14,081 bases of DNA, taken from contig DASWIG010000225.1 in assembly GCA_036397835.1 (NCBI GenBank), forward strand, positions 1 through 14,081. The letters run 5' to 3'. Positions within the stretch are counted from its first letter, which is position 1; each line of letters opens with the position of its first letter. Below the pieces are notes generated by a model that did no database searches, was not told the origin of the DNA, and saw only the letters and a program-made list of their open reading frames with translations. Below are positions 5,795-12,235 of the stretch, in pieces. The position numbers and the translations under genes are program-made. This DNA comes from DASWIG01 sp036397835 (lineage in GTDB: Bacteria > Acidobacteriota > Thermoanaerobaculia > Multivoradales > J023).

Positions 5795-6825
5795 TATTCG
5801 TGGGTGACGTTGAAGGATCCGATCTTCTCTCCCATGAGGACGTGCTCGTTCATGGCCCGCTCGTCCAGCGTCGCTCGGCCTCGCGGAAACAACAGCAGGA
5901 TCGCCGAGCCGCCGTAGGCGAAGTAGCCGAGCTCGTCGCCCTTGCTCACCGCCTCGCCGGCCGCGCGCAGGTGCCGGACCGAGCTGACCGTGGCGATGCC
6001 CACCGTGACCATCCCCACGAGACCGAAGCGGGTCTCGAAGACGAAGAAGCCGCGGTGGTGCTCGGTGAAGAACTGACCCGGGTACTCGTCGCAGCCGAAG
6101 CACAGGCCGCCGATCTTGACCTCGCGGACGATCCTGCCGGCGGCCGGGGCGTGGAAGCGGTGGTAGTCCTGGACATCGAGGAACAAGACCATCGCCGTGC
6201 CGTCGCGGAACTCGGCGGCGAACGGGTCGCGGCTCAGCAGGTCGTCGAGACGCAGGCTCTTTCCTTTCACTTCCAGGAGCGTCTGCGGGTCGAGGGCGAG
6301 CGGCGCCTGGACGGCGGCGTCGGCGGGCGAGGTGAGGACGGCGTCGTCGTCCGGCGAAGCGATCGGCCGCGCGCCCGGCTTCACCTTGCGGGTGAAGAAC
6401 TCGTTGAACGAACGGAAACCTCCCTCGGGGACGACGAAGTCGGCGAGCCGGATGGCCGGATGACGGCACCAGTGCGCGATCATGTCCACCGAGGCGTCGC
6501 TGTCGAGGAAGGCGCCGCGCGCCTTCGCGAACCGATTGAGCCATTGCGCCAGGGGGGGCTCCCGCACCAGCGCCAGGGCCTTTGGCGTGCGGTGGAAGGT
6601 CAGGAAGTCGTTGAGAAAGGTCTGCTCGTGCTCGATCATCGGCAGGCACGAGCGCCACTCGTCGAAGAACTGAAAGAAGCGATCGAGGGTCACGTCGCGC
6701 CAGAAGTCCCCGGCCCGCTCGTCGCGGTCGCGGAGGGCGTCCTCGACCTGACGACGGAGGCCGGCGTCTTCGTCCAGCAGGTCGACGAGCTCGCGGACGA
6801 CGTCAGAGTAGGCGCTCGTGCGCAC
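5794..6825 (-). CDS. Phosphatidylserine-decarboxylase-like pyruvoyl enzyme
   Basis: The protein has 343 residues. The C-terminal two thirds match the PSD family: FRSFNEFFTRKVKPGARPI (137-155), SPAD with D168, VKGKSLRLDDLL (186-197), LDVQDYHRFHAP (216-227) with H222/H225, VGIATVSSVRHL (275-286) and YFAYGGSAILLLF (301-313). The GGS at 305-307 is the self-cleavage site, S307 giving the pyruvoyl group, so alpha and beta chains should form. No signal or membrane segment is evident. The N-terminal 130 residues (FFQFFDEWRSCLP, LAQWLNRFAKARGAFLDS) resemble the extra domain of PSD-related amino-acid decarboxylases such as fungal PsiD rather than bacterial Psd. The substrate may therefore be a soluble amino acid or another serine-type head group, an inference. 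GTG start, with GGAGG 6 nt upstream; its first 23 nt overlap the end of the PLP-enzyme gene. Confidence 0.88.
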   Translation of the reverse strand: MRTSAYSDVVRELVDLLDEDAGLRRQVEDALRDRDERAGDFWRDVTLDRFFQFFDEWRSCLPMIEHEQTFLNDFLTFHRTPKALALVREPPLAQWLNRFAKARGAFLDSDASVDMIAHWCRHPAIRLADFVVPEGGFRSFNEFFTRKVKPGARPIASPDDDAVLTSPADAAVQAPLALDPQTLLEVKGKSLRLDDLLSRDPFAAEFRDGTAMVLFLDVQDYHRFHAPAAGRIVREVKIGGLCFGCDEYPGQFFTEHHRGFFVFETRFGLVGMVTVGIATVSSVRHLRAAGEAVSKGDELGYFAYGGSAILLLFPRGRATLDERAMNEHVLMGEKIGSFNVTHE

Positions 6826-7996
6826 GGGCCGCCTCCAGGGATCGCTCGACGACGGCGAAGAAACGGTCGACGTCGTCCGCGGTGTTGTAGAGGTGCGGCG
6901 ACAGGCGCAGGTAGGAGTCGACTTTTTCCACGTACACCTTCTCCCGTATCAGGTTTTCGTAGACGCGTTCGGCCACGGGAGGCGGAAACTCGATCCCCAC
7001 GAGATGGCCGCCGTGATGACGCGTGGGCACGCAGCTCAGCCCGAGGGCGGCGGCGCGCTCGGCCACCGGCGCGGTCAGCGCGCTGACCGTGGCGTAGATC
7101 TCCGGCACGCCCCAGCGCAGGATCTGCTCGATGGCGGCGGCGGACTGCGGCACCGCGTTGAACACGTCGGCCTGCCCCTGGTCGAAACGCCGGGCGTCGG
7201 GGTGGTAGGGCTGCTCGACGTTGAGGAACTGCTTCATCCAGCCGCTTTCGAAGCCGAAGGCCCGGCCCCCCGGGTTGTCCTCGATCGGGCGGCCGCCGTG
7301 GTGTTGCGGCGCCACGTAGAGGAAGGAGACGCCGTAGGGGCCGAGGAGCCATTTGTAGGAGGCGCAGACCAGGTAGTCCGGCCGCAGCTCGCGCACGTCG
7401 GTGGGCTTGACGCCGACCGACTGCGTGCCGTCGACGATCAGCAGGGCGCCGACCGCGCGCAGGGCCTCGCCGGCCGCGAGCAGGTCGACGGTGCTGCCGT
7501 TCGAGAAGTGGCAGTTGGGGATCGCGGCCAGGGCCGTGTCGCGGTCGATCGCCGCCAGCACCCCGGGCGTCCAGTCGCCGTCCCTGGGGCGGGGCACGTG
7601 GCGCGTCGTGGCGCCGACGCGCTGCGCGAGCCGGATCCAGGCGTAGACGTTGGAGGGGAACTGCTCGGCCAGCAGCACCAGGTTCTGGCCCGGGCGGACC
7701 TCGACGTTGGCCGCGGCCACCGCCACGCCGTAGCTGACCGAGGGGACGACGGCGACGTCCTCGGAACGGGCGCCGATCACCCGCGCGAAGGCCTCGCGGG
7801 CGCGTTGCGGCGACTCGGCGAAGACCTTGCCCTCCATGGTCCACGGGCGGGCCTTGCGGCGCACTCCGTCGTCCCCGGCCTCGCGCACCGCGTGCAGGAG
7901 CGGCGACATGTAGCCGCAGTTGAGGTAGGTCACGTCCTCGGCGAAGTCGAAGAGGTGCCGTTGGCAGGGAATGGTCGGCGGCATCGCGGGAGACAT
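6803..7996 (-). CDS. Class-V (cysteine desulfurase/kynureninase-like) PLP-dependent enzyme
   Basis: This 397-residue fold-type I enzyme is likely cytosolic. Visible features are SVSYG near 87-90 (cofactor phosphate region), HFSNGS (163-168), the PLP-ring Asp in LLIVDGTQSVG (D189, Q192), the Schiff-base lysine K215 in CASYKWLLGPYG, and the substrate-binding Arg in YLRLSPHLYNT (R364). These are the class-V hallmarks, shared by kynureninases, cysteine desulfurases, isopenicillin-N-epimerase-like proteins and EgtE-type lyases. The sequence does not tell me which reaction. There is no clear active-site Cys loop of the NifS/SufS kind near the C-terminus, which argues against an iron-sulfur desulfurase. 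Start ATG 7996 shares one nucleotide with the TGA of the sulfotransferase gene, typical of coupled translation. The alternative ATG at 7984 has no ribosome site. Confidence 0.85.
   Translation of the reverse strand: MSPAMPPTIPCQRHLFDFAEDVTYLNCGYMSPLLHAVREAGDDGVRRKARPWTMEGKVFAESPQRAREAFARVIGARSEDVAVVPSVSYGVAVAAANVEVRPGQNLVLLAEQFPSNVYAWIRLAQRVGATTRHVPRPRDGDWTPGVLAAIDRDTALAAIPNCHFSNGSTVDLLAAGEALRAVGALLIVDGTQSVGVKPTDVRELRPDYLVCASYKWLLGPYGVSFLYVAPQHHGGRPIEDNPGGRAFGFESGWMKQFLNVEQPYHPDARRFDQGQADVFNAVPQSAAAIEQILRWGVPEIYATVSALTAPVAERAAALGLSCVPTRHHGGHLVGIEFPPPVAERVYENLIREKVYVEKVDSYLRLSPHLYNTADDVDRFFAVVERSLEAARAHERLL
6832..6836 (-). promoter_or_regulatory. Ribosome binding site GGAGG of the decarboxylase gene
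   Basis: GGAGG on the minus strand lies inside the end of the PLP-enzyme gene, 6 nt before GTG 6825. It supports a GTG start and a real overlap of the two genes. Confidence 0.75.
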
Positions 7997-8898
7997 CAGA
8001 GCGTCGTGTCGGCGCTGCGCAGCGCCAGGATGCGGTCGCGGTGGCGGTCGGTGAACCGTTCGAGACTTTCCCGTTCCTCGGGGGTCAGGATCCGGCGCCA
8101 CTTCCGGTTGCGTCGGCGGTCGATCTCGACCGGCAGCTCGAAGTCGCACGGGGGGACGTCGAGCTCGCGGACGACGCGGGCGAGCTCCTCCCGCGGCGCG
8201 GCCACGAAGTCGCGGTGGCGCACCAGCACGCGCCGCTCGAACCGTTCGAGCTCGGCGTCGATGGCCTCGTAGGTGCGCAACCAGTACTCGGCGATGACCC
8301 GCACGTCGCCGCCGGGGAAGGTGCGCGCGGGGTCGGTGGCGCCGGCGGGCAGCGGCGGCGAGCAGCTCCAGCAGACGTCGGGGTCCTCGGGCAGGTAGTG
8401 GTGCTGTCCGGTGTCCTCCGTCACCGTCAGCTTGAAGAGGACCTTGGTGCTTGCCACGGTGCTGCGCAGGTCGCGGCCGGTGACGATCAGCGCGGCGTCC
8501 GGGAAGAGGGCGCGCAGGTAGGGCAGCTTGTTGGAAAGGTGAGGGTTCTTGTTGAGGAAGCGCAGGCCGTCGCGCCCGCCTCCCTCTTCGGCCAGGAGCT
8601 CGGCGAACCGGCGGTGAAGGGCGTCGCGGACCGCGGCGGAGGCGTGCTCGGCGCCGAGTGCCGGACAGTGCGGGTCGTCGGTCTCGACGCCGGCGATCGA
8701 CGCGCCGCCGAAGCGGCTCCATTCGTCGGAGAGCTCGAACCCCACGTAGCAGATCCGCGGATGGGCGCCGAGGCAGTTGGCGAGCAGGGTGCTGCCGCTG
8801 CGCATGGTGCCGACGATGAAGACCGGCCGCTCGAGCGTCGGCCGGCGGTTGCCGGAAGCGGACCGCGAGGGGTCGGTGGGCTGGGCGCGGGACGTCAT
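7996..8898 (-). CDS. PAPS-dependent sulfotransferase family protein
   Basis: The protein has 300 residues. PVFIVGTMRSGSTLLANCLGAHP (25-47) is the 5'-phosphosulfate-binding loop (GTMRSGSTLL at 30-39). RDLRSTVAS (142-150) is the 3'-phosphate segment with R142 and S150. RVIAEYWLRTYEAI (200-213) and RHRDFVAAPREELARVVREL (228-246) are further blocks of the Sulfotransferase_3-type family. No membrane segment. It would transfer sulfate from PAPS to a hydroxyl or amine acceptor; the acceptor (small molecule, lipid or carbohydrate) cannot be read from the sequence. It is the first gene of the four-gene operon and ends in a TGATG overlap with the PLP enzyme. The start ATG 8898 has only a poor ribosome site. 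An internal start is possible because the first 20 residues are low-complexity. No PAPS-synthesis gene is present here. Confidence 0.85.
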   Translation of the reverse strand: MTSRAQPTDPSRSASGNRRPTLERPVFIVGTMRSGSTLLANCLGAHPRICYVGFELSDEWSRFGGASIAGVETDDPHCPALGAEHASAAVRDALHRRFAELLAEEGGGRDGLRFLNKNPHLSNKLPYLRALFPDAALIVTGRDLRSTVASTKVLFKLTVTEDTGQHHYLPEDPDVCWSCSPPLPAGATDPARTFPGGDVRVIAEYWLRTYEAIDAELERFERRVLVRHRDFVAAPREELARVVRELDVPPCDFELPVEIDRRRNRKWRRILTPEERESLERFTDRHRDRILALRSADTTL

Positions 8899-8902
8899 GA
8901 TC

Positions 8903-8958
8903 GCCGTGGACCGAGGGAAAGCCAGATCTTAGACCAGCCTCGGAGCGGGGTCCACGGC
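8903..8958. repeat. Perfect 10-bp inverted repeat in the divergent promoter region
   Basis: GCCGTGGACC (8903-8912) and GGTCCACGGC (8949-8958) are exact reverse complements separated by 36 nt. The left arm starts 5 nt upstream of the sulfotransferase start codon, and the right arm lies about 30 nt before the -10 candidate of the sigma factor. It is placed to be a two-site operator controlling both divergent units, or a leader hairpin of the minus-strand operon. Confidence 0.5.
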
Positions 8959-8987
8959 ACGGATCCTCCGAAGATTCATACGTCTTG

Positions 8988-8996
8988 TGCTATAAA
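8988..8996 (+). promoter_or_regulatory. Extended -10 promoter candidate for the sigma factor/kinase operon
   Basis: TGC followed directly by TATAAA (8991-8996), an extended -10 for housekeeping sigma, 49 nt before ATG 9046. No good -35 at 16-18 nt spacing, which extended -10 promoters can tolerate. It is one of few AT-rich stretches in this spacer. Confidence 0.4.
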
Positions 8997-9045
8997 CGGA
9001 CTCTGCTCCTTTCTTGGCACGAGTGGCGCTCGCAGGGGGTTGGCG

Positions 9046-9639
9046 ATGAGCACGAGCACGTGTCCGCGAACGGCAGGGTCGGAGATCACCGGGCTCCTCG
9101 AGCGGTGGAGCCGGGGGGATCGCGACGCCCTGGCGCAACTGATGCCGATCGTCTATGCCCGGCTTCACGCCCTGGCGGACCGGGCGATGCGCCGCGAGCG
9201 ACGGGACCACACGCTCCAGGCCACGGCATTGGTCCACGAGGCCTTCCTGCGCCTCGCCGACACGTCGCCGCCGAGCTGGTGCGATCGGCGGCACTTCTAC
9301 GCCGTGGCGGCGCGGGTGATGCGCCGCACCCTGGTCGACCACGCCCGCGGCTCGGCCGCCGAACGGCGCGGAGGAGGCTGGCACCGGGTCACGCTCGGCG
9401 ACCCGGAAAGCTCCCGCGAGTCTCCGGTGGACCTGCTGGCGCTCGACGAGGCTCTCGACGAGCTGGCCAGGCTGGACGCGCGCAAGGCCCGGGTCGTCGA
9501 GCTGCGCTTCTTCTCCGGTCTGTCCGTGGCGGAGACCGCCGAGGTCCTCGCCGTGTCCAAGCCGACGGTGGTGCTCGACACCCGTCTCGCGCGCGCCTGG
9601 CTCTACTCCCGGCTGCGAGGTGCGGTCGATGCTGGCTGA
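9046..9639 (+). CDS. ECF-like RNA polymerase sigma factor (Sig-70_X6 type), kinase-associated
   Basis: The protein has 197 residues. Region 2 covers about 14-102: ITGLLERWSRGDRDAL, LMPIVYARLHALADRAMRRER, HTLQATALVHEAFLRLAD (55-72), RRHFYAVAARVMRRTLVDHAR. Region 4 covers about 135-195: LDEALDELARLDARKARVVELRFF, then the helix-turn-helix LSVAETAEVLAVSKPTVVLDTRLARAWL. The layout and the 'TLQxTALVHEAFLRL' block match the ECF-like family often encoded beside Ser/Thr kinases in Acidobacteriota and Planctomycetota. The acidic region-2.2 motif used by ordinary ECF factors to bind the beta-prime clamp is absent (HTLQATALVHE). ATG 9046 has AGGGGG (9034-9039) 6 nt upstream. The gene overlaps the kinase gene by 11 nt. 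No anti-sigma factor is adjacent. Confidence 0.88.
   Translation: MSTSTCPRTAGSEITGLLERWSRGDRDALAQLMPIVYARLHALADRAMRRERRDHTLQATALVHEAFLRLADTSPPSWCDRRHFYAVAARVMRRTLVDHARGSAAERRGGGWHRVTLGDPESSRESPVDLLALDEALDELARLDARKARVVELRFFSGLSVAETAEVLAVSKPTVVLDTRLARAWLYSRLRGAVDAG
9617..9622 (+). promoter_or_regulatory. Ribosome binding site GAGGTG of the kinase gene
   Basis: GAGGTG ends 6 nt before ATG 9629 and lies inside the sigma factor's 3' end. It favours ATG 9629 over GTG 9620, which is part of the site itself. The resulting N-terminus MLAERWQRIESLF matches what this kinase family usually shows. Confidence 0.6.
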
Positions 9640-12235
9640 GCGCTGGCAACGCATCGAGTCGCTCTTCGCCGCCGCCGCCGCGCGGCCCGCCGAGGAGCGG
9701 ACCGGTTTCCTCGACGCGCACTGCGGCGACGATCCGGAGCTGCGCGCCGAGATGGAGAGGCTGCTCTCGGCCGACGAGAGCGCCGGGACCTTCATCGAGC
9801 AGGCGGTCGAGGCCCAAGCCTCGGCGCTCGCCGGCGACGCGCTCGACGTTCGCACCGGCCAGCTCATCGGTCCCTACCGGGTGGTCGGGCAGCTCGGGCG
9901 GGGCGGCATGAGCTCGGTCTACCTCGCGGTGCGCGCCGACGAGCAGTTCCGCAAGCGGGTGGCCATCAAGCTCGTGCGCCGCGGCATGGACACCGACGAC
10001 ATCCTGCGCCGCTTTCGCGGCGAGCGCCAGATCCTCGCCAGCCTCGACCACCCGAACGTGGCCCGGCTCTACGACGGAGGCACCACCGCGGACGCCCTGC
10101 CCTACTTCGTGATGGAGTACATCGAGGGCCAGCCGATCGACGCCTTCTGCGACGAGCGCCGGCTCACGGTGCGCGAGCGCCTGATCCTCTTCCGGTCGGT
10201 CTGCGCCGCCGTCCACTACGCCCACTGCAACCTGGTGGTGCACCGCGACCTCAAGCCCAGCAACATCCTGGTGACCACCGGCGGGGAACCCAAGCTGCTC
10301 GATTTCGGCATCGCCAAGCTGCTCAACCCCGAGCTGGCGGACGCCACCCTGGCGCCGACCGGCAACCACGGCAAACCGATGACGCCGGGCTACGCCAGCC
10401 CCGAGCAGGTCACCGGCCGCCCGATCACCACGGCCAGCGACGTCTACTCGCTCGGCGTGCTGCTCTACGAGCTGCTCGCCGGCCGTCGCCCCTATCGCGT
10501 GGAGGGCCGCGAGGAGATCGAGCGGGTGGTCTGCACCCTGGCGCCGGAGCGGCCGAGCCTGGCCGTCTCCCAGAGCGCCCCGCGGCGCCGGGCGGCGGTC
10601 AGCGAGGCGCGCGGCGCGTCTCCGGAACAGCTCCGGCGCGCGCTTTCCGGCGATCTCGACAACATCGTGCTGATGGCGCTGCGCAAGGAGCCGGCCCGGC
10701 GCTACGGCTCGGTCGAGCAGCTCGCCGAGGACCTCTCGCGTCACCTCGCGGGGCGTCCGGTGATCGCCCGCCAGGACACCGTCGGCTACCGCCTGGCCAA
10801 GTTCGCGCGCCGCCACCGCGCGGGGGTGGCGGCCGCGGTGGCGGTCGCGGGGCTGGCGGTGGCCCTGGTCGTGACCCTGGCGGTGCAGTCGGCGCGGGTG
10901 GCGCACGAGCGAGACCGCGCCCGGCAGGTCTCGGCCATGCTCAACGACCTCTTCGAGATCGCCGATCCGGGAGAGGTGCGAGGCTCGAGCATCACCGCCC
11001 TCGAGCTGCTCGACCGCGGCGCTGAACGAGTGACGCAGCTCGACGACGAGCCGGACACCGCCATGCTGCTCGACACCCTGGCGCGGCTCTACGAGGAGCT
11101 GGGGCTCGACGCCTGCGCGGTCCCCTTGCGCCGGCGCGCCCTCGGCATCTACCGCGCGGCGTTCGCCGGCCGCAGCCGCGAGGTCGCCGACGCGCTCGAC
11201 GCCCTGGGCGTGGCGCTGGCGCTGGCAGGGAGCTTCGCCGAGGCCGAGCCCCTCTTTCGCGAGGCCCTGGCCGCCCGCCGCCAGATCCACGACGGCCCCC
11301 ATCCCCTGGTCGTCGCCAGCCTCAACAAGCTCGCCCTCGTCCTGCACGACCTCGGCGATTTCCGCCAGGCGCGGTCGCTTTACGAGGAGGGCGTGGATCT
11401 CCAGCTCCGGTGCAAGCTGAGCGAGGAAGAGCGGGCGGCGTCCCATCTCAAGGGCAACCTGGCGCTGCTCCACTACGACATGGGCGACTACCCCCTCGCC
11501 GAGGCCCTCTACCGCGAGATGGCGGCGCTGCGCCGGCGCGCGCTCGGCCGCGAGCATCCGCTGGTCGCCGACAGCCTCGACGGCCTGGGGATGACCCTCG
11601 CCGCCGGCGGCGACCACGAAGAGGCCGAGACCTTGCTGCGCGAGGCCCTGGCCATGCGCCTGCGCCTCCTCGGGCCGGACGACCGCGAGGTCACCCGCAG
11701 CCGCACCAACCTCGGCCGGCTGCTGTGCGAGAGCGGCCGGCCGGCGGCGGGCGAAGCCGAGGTTCGCCAGGCCCTGGACCGGCGCCTGGTGCTGATCGGT
11801 GAGCACCATCCCGAGGTGGCGGTGACCCTCGAAGTCCTGGCGCTGTGCCACGCCGCCCGCGGCGACGTCGAGCAGGCGGAGCAGCTCTACCGCCGCGCCC
11901 TCGCGATCTACCGCTCGTCGCTGCCCCCGAGCTATCCCATGGCCGTCGACGTCATGCTGGAGCTCGGTCACCTGCTCGAGCGGCGGGGCGAGTGCGGCGA
12001 GGCCGAGCCGCTGCTGCGCGAGGCCCTCGCCGTCCGCCGGCAAGCGCTGGCGCCAGGAAGCTGGCAGCTCGCCGAGGCCGAAAGCGCCCTGGGCGCCTGC
12101 CTGGCCGCCCAGGGCCGGATCGACGAAGCGCGCCCGCTCCTCGAAGGCAGCGCGGCGCCGCTCGCCGCGCGCCTGGGACCCGACCATGCCCGGACCCTGC
12201 GGGTCCGGGCACGTCTCGACCTGTTGCCGAAGTAG
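9629..12235 (+). CDS. Membrane-anchored Ser/Thr protein kinase with C-terminal TPR array
   Basis: The protein has 868 residues. Residues 1-60 are the ERWQRIESLF...EERTGFLDAHCGDDPELRAEMERLL leader common to such kinases. The kinase domain runs about 81-375: G-loop GRGGMSSV (90-97), VAIK with K114, HRDLKPSN (205-212), DFG (225-227), and TPGYASPEQ with DVYSLGVLLYELL. All catalytic residues are present, so it should be active. One transmembrane helix follows (about 398-420), then roughly nine tetratricopeptide units recognisable by 'G-D-x-x-x-A-E-x-L-x-R-E-A-L' repeats to about residue 850. The kinase would be cytoplasmic with TPRs outside, sensing a protein or envelope partner, as family knowledge suggests. 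It is co-transcribed with the sigma factor, which is its likely substrate. Stop TAG 12233-12235 touches the stop of the next, convergent gene. Confidence 0.93.
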   Translation: MLAERWQRIESLFAAAAARPAEERTGFLDAHCGDDPELRAEMERLLSADESAGTFIEQAVEAQASALAGDALDVRTGQLIGPYRVVGQLGRGGMSSVYLAVRADEQFRKRVAIKLVRRGMDTDDILRRFRGERQILASLDHPNVARLYDGGTTADALPYFVMEYIEGQPIDAFCDERRLTVRERLILFRSVCAAVHYAHCNLVVHRDLKPSNILVTTGGEPKLLDFGIAKLLNPELADATLAPTGNHGKPMTPGYASPEQVTGRPITTASDVYSLGVLLYELLAGRRPYRVEGREEIERVVCTLAPERPSLAVSQSAPRRRAAVSEARGASPEQLRRALSGDLDNIVLMALRKEPARRYGSVEQLAEDLSRHLAGRPVIARQDTVGYRLAKFARRHRAGVAAAVAVAGLAVALVVTLAVQSARVAHERDRARQVSAMLNDLFEIADPGEVRGSSITALELLDRGAERVTQLDDEPDTAMLLDTLARLYEELGLDACAVPLRRRALGIYRAAFAGRSREVADALDALGVALALAGSFAEAEPLFREALAARRQIHDGPHPLVVASLNKLALVLHDLGDFRQARSLYEEGVDLQLRCKLSEEERAASHLKGNLALLHYDMGDYPLAEALYREMAALRRRALGREHPLVADSLDGLGMTLAAGGDHEEAETLLREALAMRLRLLGPDDREVTRSRTNLGRLLCESGRPAAGEAEVRQALDRRLVLIGEHHPEVAVTLEVLALCHAARGDVEQAEQLYRRALAIYRSSLPPSYPMAVDVMLELGHLLERRGECGEAEPLLREALAVRRQALAPGSWQLAEAESALGACLAAQGRIDEARPLLEGSAAPLAARLGPDHARTLRVRARLDLLPK
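12187..12211. repeat. Perfect 10-bp hairpin in the kinase 3' end; possible terminator
   Basis: TGCCCGGACC (12187-12196) and GGTCCGGGCA (12202-12211) pair perfectly around the loop CTGCG, 21 nt before the kinase stop and 24 nt from the stop of the convergent gene. It could end transcription of both units or stabilise the 3' end. No T-run follows on either strand, so classical intrinsic termination is unproven. Confidence 0.5.

Noticed and set aside
7997..8722. Upstream extension of the PLP enzyme by about 240 residues, which would make a fusion protein
   Set aside because: The extension is an Arg/Pro/Ala-rich shadow of the sulfotransferase gene, and a coupled ATG start exists at 7996.
11226..12162. 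Repeated GAGGCC-type DNA motifs in the kinase gene, considered as a DNA repeat array
   Set aside because: They are spaced at about 126 nt (42 codons) in frame and reflect the encoded TPR units, not a non-coding repeat or CRISPR.
9389..12187. 932-codon open frame on the minus strand opposite the kinase and sigma factor
   Set aside because: Long open antisense frames are expected with strong GC bias at third positions. The translation is repetitive only because it mirrors the TPR repeats, and the plus strand has clear kinase and TPR motifs.
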